DNA of 64,000 nucleotides. Source: Cafeteria roenbergensis. Taxonomy: Eukaryota; Sar; Bigyra; Bicosoecida; Cafeteriaceae. Position numbers and translations under genes: made by a program. The notes under the pieces are model-generated. The model saw nothing but the letters and a program-made list of their open reading frames with translations. It had not been told where the DNA came from and did not search any database. The stretch is taken from NCBI GenBank assembly GCA_008330645.1, contig VLTN01000034.1, forward strand, positions 336,300 through 400,299, read 5' to 3'. The stretch's first letter is position 1; each line of letters starts with the position of its first letter. Positions 23,601 to 32,700 of this stretch are shown one piece after another.

Positions 23601-23900
23601 TTCCGTCACGGCGCTGCACTTGCCAGGCGCGGGAGCGGGGATGGTGGGATAGAAGCACCACGGCACGCCTGCCACGCCGCCCTGCTCGGCCGAGGGGGAC
23701 GTGGGGTCCCAGCAGCAGCCGTGCGCCATGCACTTGCTTGCCGTGAGGTTGCTCGTCTGCCACGGGTAGCAGTCCTGCCGGTCGGAACCCTGTGCGGAGC
23801 ATTGCGCGCCCGACACGGACGGCCTTGCTGCCGCTGCGGGCCGCGACCACAGCGCCACAGCCGCGGACAGGCCCAGCAGCGCCACAGCGACGGTCCTCAT
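20697..23900 (-). CDS. Secreted or lysosomal GH31 alpha-glucosidase with two trefoil domains
   Basis: A 1067-residue protein from the ATG at 23900. This start is chosen because it opens directly into a signal peptide (MRTVAVALLGLSAAVALWS, cleavage near residue 24); the open frame runs 88 codons further upstream without coding character. Two P-type trefoil domains follow, Cys34-Cys82 and Cys95-Cys144, each with six cysteines and a GCCWD core. The GH31 barrel carries the nucleophile motif GFIWLDMNEPAI (Asp567) and the acid/base region HWLGDNTATWH (Asp723). The second family signature is present as GADTCGFNGPTNEELCTRWM. It should hydrolyse terminal alpha-1,4-linked glucose in a lysosome, food vacuole or outside the cell, as GAA and sucrase-isomaltase do. 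An Ala/Gly-rich insert sits just after the nucleophile. The gene has no intron. It is divergent from the TBCE-like gene. Confidence 0.93.
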   Translation of the reverse strand: MRTVAVALLGLSAAVALWSRPAAAARPSVSGAQCSAQGSDRQDCYPWQTSNLTASKCMAHGCCWDPTSPSAEQGGVAGVPWCFYPTIPAPAPGKCSAVTEAARLDCHPEPNASPSSCTARGCCWDAAAAVASPADGQLRGIAACFFPWTPGLAPAGPPTTTALGFNQTLVWGDADRRGPYGNDPDEVHVAVEYETNTRLRVRMTNPADPDAWDVTPLVRAAPAATRRAPSPLLQAATTETTGAPWGLVVTRPNADGSAADVIFDSTPGAAFGGAVFERQFIELSTALGPNEKLYGLGEHVTPLQLDANSTDGAGQTYTIFSRDRGTPDHAAHGATNLYGQHPVLYRLDPSTGRASAMVLLSSNAMDVVVRPGALTIRVIGGIVDLYLLAGPSPVEVAEQYAELVGKPGMPPYFALGFHLCRWGYDNATYFDSIVKGMAAADMPIDAYWHDIDLFEEHRDFTMDPVRFGEAQMGPIIDGLIEGGVRFGGIVDPAIQCNLAPGQYDVLDSGTAADVWVRNAAGDGYAAKGVWPGPTWFPDWIKPSTQGWWTEQLRTFRNVTRWGFIWLDMNEPAIISDDDGCTVPQSALPLPPQPAAGSAAAADAAAEAAVAAAGAAAPAASGGVRGAGRSGAAGPVSGPGFDPEYPPYLPGRFGGETRLDEKTIPMDSQQVTGPHYDVHSLYGITETRVTAAAMVSVTNERPLIISRSSFPSHSRTGAGHWLGDNTATWHDMAMNVAGVMQFAAFFQVPLVGADTCGFNGPTNEELCTRWMGLSATMAPFYRNHNSIGMPEQAPFVFSAKAQASMRFHMRQRMALLPMWAAAFQRAAARGTPVVRPLWFDWPSAASAGGVDLSAEGTQAIVGPGMMAAPVLEQGATNRSIVFPPAGAWFDWYTGAVVPGTVASNVTRTRVWQSSTYDPSPLFVRAGVALPVQGVARNSTFARKLPFGFAAFLDPTSGFTASGTAFWDDGVSTDSLMTGTYTLTAIKVTSSADGSGSAVVTPSASGAASPPLLGQLTVAGAQGLKPGAPVKATINGQTATATVDGEFLRIDAGSNAVSLNAAMLIEWTA

Positions 23901-24232
23901 CCTTGGAGGCGGGCGCTTGTCCCCGCTGCTTGTCAGCCGCGCGAAGAGCGCAGGCGAAGCGTGCCGCTTCGGGTGTTCTCGCGAGCGCGCAAGTTGAATC
24001 GCTTGTGACCCACGGAATACTTGCGTCCGCGCGTACATTGCGGGAGGCGCGACGCGTTCCGCTGCAGAGCGGGACTGCCGCACGGCCGGCGGACCCACCC
24101 AGCAGTCGGCCTGACGCCGCTGGGCGGTTCGTAGGGCGCCCTCGCTTGCACGTGTCGAGCGCACTGCGCTGGGGAGCTTGCGCTGCCCGAATCGCGAGCG
24201 CTTTGGCCTCGGGCCGCGCGCGTTTCGCTTTC
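23901..24232. promoter_or_regulatory. Shared divergent promoter region
   Basis: 332 bp separate the start codons of the alpha-glucosidase gene (minus strand) and the TBCE-like gene (plus strand). Both promoters and 5' leaders must lie here or the region must act in both directions. No TATA-like box is evident. The placement is by gene layout only. Confidence 0.5.
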
Positions 24233-25732
24233 ATGGCGGCGCCGGAAACGCTTGCCGACGCCCTGGTCGCGCGCTACGAGCCGCCCGACAGCGGCACTGG
24301 CGCAGAACGCGATGCGGGCGATGCCGGCATCGTCATTATGGCTGCAACGGGTCTCGAGGCGGTGCGCACGGCTTCGGTGCGCGGGAGCGGTCTGACCGCG
24401 CTGGGCAGCTGCGCGACGCTTGCGCGGTGCCGGCGCCTGCGCGACCTGGACGCGTCCGACAACGCGTTCGGGGATGCCACCGCGTTCGTCACGCAGCTCT
24501 GTGGATCCGTTCCCCAGCTGACGTCTCTGGATGCGAGTGGGCTTCGCTTCACCAGCCTGTCGGCAGCGCAGCCAGCAGCACCGGCACCAGCACCAGCGCT
24601 GCCCGGCGACGCCCCCGTGGCGCGGGGGCCCAGCCCCGACGCCCCGCGCGTCTCCGCTTCGGCAGCGGCAGCGGCGGCGCCGGCTTGCGCGGCGGCGCAC
24701 CTGCCCACGCCGTCGACGCAGCCCCCTGCCCCCGAGGGGCGCGTCGCGCTGCGGCCGACAGGGCTCCGGACGCTGGTCCTGGACCACCGCGGGGCCTCGC
24801 CAGCCTCCGTGAGCGACGCGGCCGGGGCCAGGAAGTGGGTGGAGCACCGACTGCCGCAGCTCTGCCCCCGACTCACTGAGCTGAGCTTGCGAGGGTGGCA
24901 GAGCGACGCGCTGGGGGCCTTCCTGCCCCGCCTCGGCTCGGCGTGCGCGGTGGGGTGCGGCGCCGACAGGCCTTCCCTCGGCCGCCTGAGCACGCTGAGG
25001 CTGGACCGTGCGGGCATTCGCTCGTTCGGCGCCGCGATCCGCGCGCTGGAGGGCCTCGCGTCGCTCACGTCGCTCAGCCTAGCAGGCAACCCGATCGCGA
25101 CCATCGACCTGGTCCTCGAGGGTGGGGACGCGCCGTGCCGCGAGGCCGCGGCAGCAGGTGCTGGCGGCGCAACAGCGGCTGGCCCCGGGGCTGAGAGCGG
25201 CGCAGGGCCTGGTGCGGCCGCCGCTGCTGCTGCAGAGCCGCCCCCCGCGCCGGCTGCCGCGCCGGGCGGGGCGGGCAAGTGCGCCGAGGCAGGCGGTGTT
25301 GTGCGGGGAGGGCTCTTGGGGCAGCTGCGGTCGCTGGACCTGTCTGGCTCGCGCATCGGCGACTGGCGCGCCGTCGAGCTGCTCGGGAGGCTGCCGGCGC
25401 TTCGGGCTCTGCGCCTGACGGGCGTGCCCCTCCTCGATGGCATGGAGCCCGACATTGCACGAATGCTCTGCATTGCAAGGCTGCCCAACGTGAGCGCCGG
25501 GGGCGCAGGGCTGCAGACCGTCGGCTCCGAGACTTGCGGCCGCTTCAACGGCGCCCCAGTGTCCAGGTCCGACCGCCGGGAGGCCGAGGCCTTCTCCGAG
25601 AGGTGGGACAGCGGCGAGTGGCGGCGGTTTCGCGAAGCCCATGGCCGTGGGGACGGCGCCGGCGGGCGCGCAGACTCGGCTCAGGTCCCGCGTGACTCAA
25701 CTGCGCAAGCGGCGCTCGCTCGCCTCGGCTGA
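24233..25732 (+). CDS. TBCEL: Tubulin-folding cofactor E-like protein (TBCE/TBCEL family)
   Basis: 499 residues from the ATG at 24233. The N-terminus ETLADALVARYEPPDS resembles the start of TBCEL, which lacks the CAP-Gly domain of TBCE. About eight leucine-rich repeats follow, for example LRDLDASDNAF, LTELSLRGW, LTSLSLAGNPI and LRSLDLSGSRI. They are interrupted by two Ala/Pro-rich inserts. After the last repeat comes LTGVPLLDG, IARLPNVS and, after a 12-13 residue insert, FNGAPVSRSDRREAEAF, which matches the family hallmark IARLP.V..LNGS.V...ER...E. TBCE-type proteins bind alpha-tubulin and control its folding or breakdown. The usual ubiquitin-like C-terminal domain is not visible; the protein ends about 40 residues after the hallmark, so it may be lost or sit in an unseen exon. 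The insert in the hallmark (near 25490-25535) could be a short intron read through. Confidence 0.75.
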   Translation: MAAPETLADALVARYEPPDSGTGAERDAGDAGIVIMAATGLEAVRTASVRGSGLTALGSCATLARCRRLRDLDASDNAFGDATAFVTQLCGSVPQLTSLDASGLRFTSLSAAQPAAPAPAPALPGDAPVARGPSPDAPRVSASAAAAAAPACAAAHLPTPSTQPPAPEGRVALRPTGLRTLVLDHRGASPASVSDAAGARKWVEHRLPQLCPRLTELSLRGWQSDALGAFLPRLGSACAVGCGADRPSLGRLSTLRLDRAGIRSFGAAIRALEGLASLTSLSLAGNPIATIDLVLEGGDAPCREAAAAGAGGATAAGPGAESGAGPGAAAAAAAEPPPAPAAAPGGAGKCAEAGGVVRGGLLGQLRSLDLSGSRIGDWRAVELLGRLPALRALRLTGVPLLDGMEPDIARMLCIARLPNVSAGGAGLQTVGSETCGRFNGAPVSRSDRREAEAFSERWDSGEWRRFREAHGRGDGAGGRADSAQVPRDSTAQAALARLG

Positions 25733-26484
25733 CGGGACGGCTGGCCGCCAGCCGCGGGCGCGCCGGAGGGGAGGCTCGGTCGGCGAAGCAGCACGCGGCG
25801 CATGCGCGGCGGCCGCGGCGCCCCCGGCCTCACGCGCACTGGCAGATTCAGTTCGCGGCGAACCAAGCTGTTGGAGCAGTGGCAAGCGCGTGCTTGTGCG
25901 CCGACCACACTGCAGCTTTGCCACAACCGCGGCGTGCCGCGGGATGCGGCCCGCGAGACTTGAACACACTGCAGCCACAACGCCCCCTTGCTGCTACAGC
26001 CTGGCCCGGGGAGGGGCCGGGCGCCCGAGAGCTGCCCTCCCGGCTGCTCTGCTGGCGCGGCGTCGGCGGTCGCAGCCGCACTCTTCCCCAGGTCCGTACA
26101 CAACCAACCATGGGTGAGCCCGGCCCCGCCATGTTGCTGCGTCCGCGAGCCACAGCAGCAGGCCGGGCCGTCTTGGAGCCGCGGGAGTCGGCGCTGCCCC
26201 GGCGCGCGGTATGCCGCTGCGCTTGCAACCAGCGCGCCCGGGGCGGTTCTCGCGCCCCGGGAGCCCCTGTCGCGCCCACCCGCGGCCAGATCCGCTAGCC
26301 AACTGTGGCATGCGTGGGATGGCGCGCCCGGAGGGTCCGGGAGAGGGCGGAGCCCGGCCGCCCGAGCCTGTCGAGCGGTGGAGTCATGCGCAAAGATCGG
26401 GCCAGATGCAACCTTGCTTCGGCCAGGGCTTGCCGGGCTCGCGACCGTCCTCCCCGGGCCCAAGGCACGTGATATTTCGCGCCG
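25733..26484. other. Intergenic, no gene supported
   Basis: Between the TBCE-like stop and the small lysine-rich gene. It probably contains the promoter and one or more 5' exons of the gene at 26485-27030, whose N-terminus is unsettled. Open frames here lack domain features. Confidence 0.4.
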
Positions 26485-27030
26485 GTGCCCGCTCGAGGCA
26501 GGCAGTTGCCGTGGCGTGCCCCGCTTGCGCTCCCCGTGGCCGCGCTTGGGGCCGCGCTGGCAGACTCGACGGGCACTCGCCGCCGCCCACCGTTGCCTCC
26601 TCTCGTTTTCCGTCCAAGCCGCCCATTCCACCGCGCAGCATCCACCGGCAAAGGCAGCCCCGCTGATCCGGCCAAGGTCGACGGCATTCTGGGAGCCCTC
26701 TCCAACTTCGAGGCCAAGACGGACAGTGCCGAGAAGGGCAAGGCTGCCGCAGAGGTCTGCAAGAAGGTCGCTGAGCTCGTTTCGGACGGCAAGGTCGACG
26801 AAAAGCTGCTCAAGGCGGTGCAGGACAAGGACGGGACCAAGTCTGAAGAGTTCTTCATCAACAGACTGACCAAGGCAATGAACGCCGTCGGCTCCGACGC
26901 GCGCAAGGACAAGGACTTCGACAAGGCCGACACCGTCCTCTCCGCCAGCCGCGCCAAGCACGCGGTCCTGGGCTGCGGCCCGGAGCCCGACGCGTTCATG
27001 GGAACGCGCATGTGCAGCTGGGTCTGCTGA
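26485..27030 (+). CDS. Small lysine/alanine-rich protein, likely highly expressed; N-terminus uncertain
   Basis: The open frame is 181 codons, but convincing coding sequence starts only near 26655 (PADPAKVDGILGALSNFEAK) and runs to the stop at 27030. This core of about 120 residues is charged and probably helical (AEKGKAAAEVCKKVAELVSD, EEFFINRLTKAMNAVGSDAR). Its codons are strongly biased to AAG, GAC, GTC, CTC and GCC, with few of the GCG/CGG codons that dominate the neighbours; this usually marks a highly expressed gene. The 55 codons before it are Arg/Pro-rich and may be 5' UTR or intron; AG acceptors occur at about 26640 and 26657. I do not recognise a family and see no targeting signal I would trust. 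Confidence 0.6.
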   Translation: MPARGRQLPWRAPLALPVAALGAALADSTGTRRRPPLPPLVFRPSRPFHRAASTGKGSPADPAKVDGILGALSNFEAKTDSAEKGKAAAEVCKKVAELVSDGKVDEKLLKAVQDKDGTKSEEFFINRLTKAMNAVGSDARKDKDFDKADTVLSASRAKHAVLGCGPEPDAFMGTRMCSWVC

Positions 27031-27375
27031 GGCGGCCAGCCTGCCCACCACCCTGGGGCCTGGCGAGGCGCCTTGGAGCAAGCGCAAGCGGCGGCACGGC
27101 GTTGCGCGTTTGCTCCCGCCGCGGCTTGGTTGTGGCGCGGCAGTGAGATCGGCTTGCGTTCTGCACAATCGCCTCTCGGCGTTGACTCCAGCCTTGCACC
27201 CCACGCACCCTGCGTAAACCCGCCGCCGCGAGCGCGTTCGCCGGCAACAATGTTCCTGGCGTTTGCATGCCAACGTCCTCTGCCAGGGCGCAGGGCAGCA
27301 ACTGCAACGAACCGGAGCACTCTTGCCGCAAGCTCGCGAATGATCCTCACCGGGAGGGGACGCCCCGTGCCTGGC

Positions 27376-29004
27376 ATGATTGAGCGCGGCACCTTCGCTG
27401 AGACCACGACGCATCTGCTGTCCAGGCTCTGGGACAAGAATTGCCTGGTCGACGTGAGGCCGGCTTGACACGTGGAGCGCGTGCTGAAACAACGGGACCT
27501 GGCGGCGGTCAGCAGCAGCCAGGGGGGCGAAAGCCCTGAGCAATGGACACGATCCGGTCCGGCAGCTCCGCGCACGGGCCGCGCGGTGCGGCGCGGCGTG
27601 GCGTGGCGTGGAGCAGAATCACGAGCGAGCAAACAGCAGCAGTCCCAATCGCCAGCGACCGTGTGCACCGCACTTCGCAGGGGCACGACACGCTGCTTGG
27701 TCTAGCTGCCAGGCACAACGAGTTGGCAATCGTGGCGAAGCTGTGCAGTCTGGACGGCATCTCCCTGGAAGCGACCGACCTGGTGAGCCAGGCGCGATCG
27801 GCTTGCCAGGAGTGGCGATCATGTGCTGAGGCAATCGCCGTGTTGTTCCATCCAGCTCGCGTCGGTGTTGCTGCCCAAGGGCGACGCAGGAAGGAAACAC
27901 GCCGCTGGCCATCGCCGCGAGCCGGGGGCATACTGAAGTCGTGAAGTACCTCATTGGCCAGGGAGCTAACCGCCGTGCGGTGAATGATGTGAGCTGCCAG
28001 GATCTCGAAGCTAATTTTTTTGCTTCGCGTGCCGGCCAAGGCCACGCATCGCTCAGGGGCGATGCTGCCGCTATGGAACGCAGGCAGGCTACCAGCCCAT
28101 CCACCTGGCCGCTCGGCATCACGTGGAAACTGCTCTCGCCATGATCATTGACCGTGAAGACACGACAGCGGTTGTGGCCAAGCCCGCAACCCTCAGCATT
28201 CTCTGGCGGCAATGCGCGCAGCAGGCCCGCCCAGTCTCTGCCTTCGTGCCCTGGCTTCTCGCCCATTGCGGTCTTGCCGGACCGATCAGTTTGGGGCATA
28301 CGCAAGGGCAATTGCCTGACATGGGGCCTGATCGGGAAGATGCTGACGAAGCTGCGCGGACCATTGCCCCCTCTCCCACTCACCTGCTTGGCGATGCCGA
28401 GGGCGGTGAAATCAAAGAAGAGGCACCTGCCTCGGACGCGGAGCCCGCCGCCGCCGCTGCCATGGAGCTCCTCGACTGCGACGCGGCGCCGCTCGGCGGC
28501 AACTCCGAGGCGGTGGCACCTGCCCCGGACGCGGAGCCCGCCGCCGCCGCTGCCGTGGAGCTCCTCGACTGCGACGCGGCGCCGCTCGGCGGCAACTCCG
28601 AGGCGGTGGCACCTGCCCCGGACGCGGAGCCCGCCGCCGCCGCTGCCATGGAGCTCCTCGACTGCGACGCGGCGCCGCTCGGCGGCGACTCCGAGGCGGT
28701 GGCGCCTGCCCCGGACGCGGAGCCCGCCGCCGCCGCTGCCATGGAGCTCCTCGACTGCGACGCGGCGCCGCTCGGCGGCGACTCCGAGGCGGTGGCACCT
28801 GCCCCAGACGCGGAGCCCGCCGCCGCCGCTGCCATGGAGCTCCTCGACTGCGACGCGGCGCCGCTCGGCGGCGACTCCGAGGCGGTGGCGCCTGCCCCAG
28901 ACGCCGAGCCCGCCGTCACTGCTGCTGAGGAAGATTGCTCGAAGACTGAGCTGGACGAAGAGGCTCGTCGCTTGGCTGACTTTCTGCGCGATTTGGCTGA
29001 GTGA
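27376..29004 (+). CDS. Ankyrin-repeat protein with a C-terminal 31-residue tandem repeat
   Basis: Four exons join in frame to 399 residues: 27376-27453, 27681-27782, 27890-27988 and 28084-29004 (introns of 227, 107 and 95 bp). All joins are phase 0 with donors GTGAGG, GTGAGC and GTGAGC and acceptors TTCGCAG, GACGCAG and AACGCAG. Exon 1 gives MIERGTFAETTTHLLSRLWD. Exons 2, 3 and the start of exon 4 each encode one ankyrin repeat (DTLLGLAARHNELAIVAKL; GNTPLAIAASRGHTEVVKYL; GYQPIHLAARHHVETALAMI). The rest of exon 4 is an acidic Ala/Pro tail with five copies of a 31-residue unit containing AMELLDCDAAPLGG, ending in DFLRDLAE. One ankyrin repeat per phase-0 exon is the same design as the cassette gene at 56.75-59.56 kb. 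It is probably a protein-binding adaptor; partner unknown. An earlier first exon is possible. Confidence 0.75.
28430..28916 (+). repeat. 93-bp coding tandem repeat, five copies
   Basis: Five near-identical 93-bp units coding 31 residues (core AMELLDCDAAPLGG, then EAVAPAPDAEP). Differences between copies are few (for example Asn/Asp before SEAV). It is entirely within the last exon of the ankyrin gene, in frame. Confidence 0.95.
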
Positions 29005-29772
29005 TTGCCTCCGTCCGCCTTACCAGACCTTCATCGCTTCAATTCGACTGCATTGCTGACCTCGCTGAAGCCCCACTGGGAATAGCACTCGTTGTTGGCC
29101 TGCAGGTGCTTTCGGTTTCTCTCTCTTTGGCGCTGCGGCAACTTGTTCGGCTGGCCAAGGTTTTCGCCGCTCGGCACAGTCTTGCTCTTCCGCACACATA
29201 TGCAACAAACTTTTCTTTGAACTTGCTGACGTGTTCAAAGAGGTTAAGCTTCGCGCCTTTGAAGAATGGCAACGTCCGACAAAGACCTGACAGCAAACTC
29301 GTTCGTCTTGTGCAGAATCGTCACAATCCTTGTTGTTTTCTCCCTGCTCCGCGGACGATGGATGCACGCTCATCACTTCTTCGTGAATTCCGAGCGCGCA
29401 CCTGCGGACGCGAGCATTCGAGTGTCCCTTGCCACTGCTTGGATGAGTCGACTTCTCGGGAGTTAATTGCTACTATCGAGACCCAACGAAGGTTCGTGGC
29501 GACCACTCACATTGGACCAACGATGTTCACCAGTTGTCGCGAGCAACTGACGCACTGCAGCTTCCCAGCCTCCAGTTGAGGATGCGCAGTTGCGGAGAGT
29601 CGATGCTAAAGGCTCGATGGTGGAGTGCTGCTTCGAGCACGCGGCAGCTGTTGTTTGTGTGCTGAGTGACGGCATCATGCCTCCATACGATTCTGCTCGA
29701 GCCACTTTCAGAGCACAGCAGCTGCAAGCGTCAAGCAAAGCAACCACGCCGCAAATGCACAACGAGAGCGCC
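29005..29772. other. Intergenic between convergent genes, less GC-rich
   Basis: 768 bp between the stop codons of the ankyrin gene (plus strand) and the calpain-like gene (minus strand). It is visibly richer in A and T than its surroundings and must hold both 3' UTRs. No gene is supported; short frames on both strands lack domains. Confidence 0.5.
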
Positions 29773-32700
29773 TCACGCAGGCGCGTCCGCAGCCGCAGGC
29801 GTGTCCGCCGTCTTGGCGTCGGCGGCCGCAGGCGTGTCCGCCGTCTTGGCGTCGGCGGCCGCAGGCGTGTCCGCCGTCTTGGCGTCGGCGGCCGCAGGCG
29901 TGTCCGCCGTCTTGGCGTCGGCGGCCGCAGGCGTGTCCGCCGTCTTGGCGTCGGCGGCCGCAGGCGTGTCCGCCGTCTTGGCATCCGCCGCCGCAGGCGT
30001 GTCCGCCGTCTTGGCGTCCGCGGCCGCAGGCGTGTCCGCAGTCTTGGCATCCGCGGCCGCAGGCGTGTCCGCCGTCTTGGCGTCGGCGGCCGCAGGCGTG
30101 TCTGCCGCCTTGGCATCCGCGGGGGCAGGCGTGTCCGCCGTCTTGGCGTCCGCGGCCGCAGGCGTGTCTGCCGCCTTGGCATCCGCGGGGGCAGGCGTGT
30201 CCGCCGTCTTGGCGTCGGCGGCCGCAGGCGTGTCTGCCGCCTTGGCATCCGCGGCCGCAGGCGTGTCTGCCGTCTTGGCGTCCGCGGCCGCAGGCGTGTC
30301 CGCCGCCTCGTCGTCCGCCTGGCCGGCACGCTGCGCTGCCCTGGCCCTCGCGCGCTGCATCGTCAGCCCGTCAGCAAAAATGCCTCCAAGCCCTCCGGGG
30401 GCCTTGCTCGTTCCGGACCCAATCTGCTTCAGAGTCCGAGCCTTCTCGGCCGTGTCGTGCACCTCGCCACGCGCCATCCGCACCTCCAGCGGCACCTCGA
30501 AGCAGCTCTCGCCGGTTTCGCCGTTGTACCAATACGACCGGCCGGTGACCGGGTCAGTCTGCTCCACCCACACCGTCGACGCCTCAACTGCCGTGGCAGC
30601 TCTCTCAACCTCGGCCTCGGCAGCCGCCTCCTCCATCGCGGAGAGCGCCGCCTCCGCCGCGGCCTCCTCCTCCTGCCGTGCCGCCAGCTCGACTGGGTCC
30701 ACCCCGACCATGGCCCGCTTGGCGAGGGCCACCGCGCCGCTGACCCACCGCACGAGGCGCGTCACCGGACTGCCTGAGGCGTACTCATGCGTGACCGACT
30801 CGTCGCGCGTGGGCGGCCACAGGCCCTGCAGCTCTACCGGGCAGTTGGAGCGGAGGGAGAGCGTGAAGGGGCCCTCCATACCGCGCTGGTAGGCGGCCAC
30901 CAGCACAGTGTACGCCCCTGGCGGCAGCCGGGCGTAGCACCGCACCTCCCGCCGCCGCTGGGGTCTGCCCGAGGAGGCCACGACGTTGGCCGCTGTGAGG
31001 GTGTACGTGCGCTCAGCCCGCTTGGGCGCCGCGCCGCCGGCCCCGGCCCCGTCCCCGCCCAGCCCCGCCGTGACCTGCAGAGCCTGTTCCTCCTCCCACG
31101 CCGCCTCCTCGGCCTCCTCCTTCGCGATGCGGGCCCGATCCTCGGCGTCGCGCCGCAGACGTTTCAGCTCCTTCTCCTTCTTGCGGATACGCCGGCGGAT
31201 CTCGCGCGGTTCCGGCACGCCGGAGCGCCCCTCGCGGGCGTACTCGGCGCGAAGCTCCGCCTCCACCTCGTTGTATAGCTGCCCGGCCTCTGTGCCCCCC
31301 GCCTCGGCGATGGCTTCGCGCTGCAGCCGCTCCCTGTAGGCCTCCTCGTCCTCCTCCTCGTCAGCGCGGCGCCGGCCCTTGTCCTCCGCCGCGCCCGCCG
31401 CAGCCATCACCAGCCGCACCGCCCCCCGGGCCTGCTGCTCCCTCTCGATACGCTTGCGCCGCTGCCGGTCGTGGATCTCGCTCTGGGATGACCCGGTCTG
31501 GGCAACCACAAACACGCCCACTGGGTGCGGCGTGGTCCGCGTGGTCACTCCCGGCAGAGCCTGCGTGAGCGTGATGGCAATGTCCGTTGGGCGGTCCAGC
31601 ACCAGCGAGAATTGCGGGTTGTCTGCCAGCCGGCAGTGGGGGTTGTGCCGCGATGGGAGCCCGGCGGCCGTGGGGCCCTTCCAGAAGCCTGCGAGGAGGT
31701 TAGGTCAGGGTTTAGAGGAGCGGACAGCGAGGCAGAGGTGGCGTGGGCGTGACGGGGGCGGGGGGGGGGGGTGGAGGGGGCGAGAGTGGGTGGGAGGCCC
31801 ACGCACACTCGCCGCGGCAGCAGGCGGGGCACGGTCGCAGGCCCGCGGCCGCAGGCGGGGCACGGTCGCAGGCCCGCGGCAGCAGGCGGGGCACGGTCGC
31901 AGGCCCGCGGCCCGCAGGCGGGGCACGGTCGCAGGCCCGCGGCCGCACCGCTCCGGCGTGCCTGCTGCTGTGCGGATGGGGCGAGGGCTTGCGCGGGGCG
32001 TGCCAGGAGTGACCGCAGGGCTGCTCCCCACGAGGCGGCGAGCGAGAGGCAACGGCTGTGCCGGGCGATCTCACCAGTGACCGTCTCAGGGAACCAGCGC
32101 TGAGGGTCGAACCAGCGGCAGAGGTATAGGGACCTGAACGCGAAGACGAAATCGTCCACCGACATCCAGAAGGTACCGTCGTCACTGTCATCGACCACTC
32201 CCAGCTTGTGCCGCAGCCGGCCCGTCCACAGGGGCGAGTTGTCCGACCAGTCGCCTTGCCACTCCCCGTGGTCGCCGGGCGGGTTGCGCAGCTTGATGAG
32301 GCAGTGGCCGTCGGCCTCCACCACCTGATACACGGTGTACACGGCCCCAAACACCAGGCCCGAGTCAAGAAGCTGCCGGTCCGACGCCGACCGCGAAACC
32401 GTTCCGGCTCCCATCAGGAAGCCGTTGGCAGACCACTGCTTGAGCTGCGCCCACAGGCGCAGCTTGGCGGCCCCGGTGCGGTTCTCGGACAGGAACACCT
32501 CCTCCGCGTCAGCGCCCTGCGATCAGAGGCGTTGCGGAGGGCGGGGGCAGAGGCGTTGCGGAGGGCGGGGGCGGCGCGCGGCGGGTTGGGAGCAACGCAA
32601 CATGGACACGACGGCAGCACTGGCGCGCTGCGCGTTGCACGGCAAGGCGCTGCAATCTGTCTCACTGTGAGGTCCGTGAGCGCGTGTTGGACGAACCCAG

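Noticed and set aside
22530-24008. Plus-strand frame of 492 codons opposite the alpha-glucosidase
   Set aside because: It is the complement of a well-supported GH31 gene with catalytic motifs; no domain of its own.
25681-27543. Long minus-strand open frame of 620 codons
   Set aside because: It is antisense to the small lysine-rich gene and the first ankyrin exon; its composition is the mirror of their codons and no domain is visible.
29590-30892. Plus-strand Arg/Val-rich or Ala/Val-rich repeat proteins
   Set aside because: Antisense frames of the 33-bp repeat in the calpain-like gene; length comes from a unit divisible by three with no stop in any frame.
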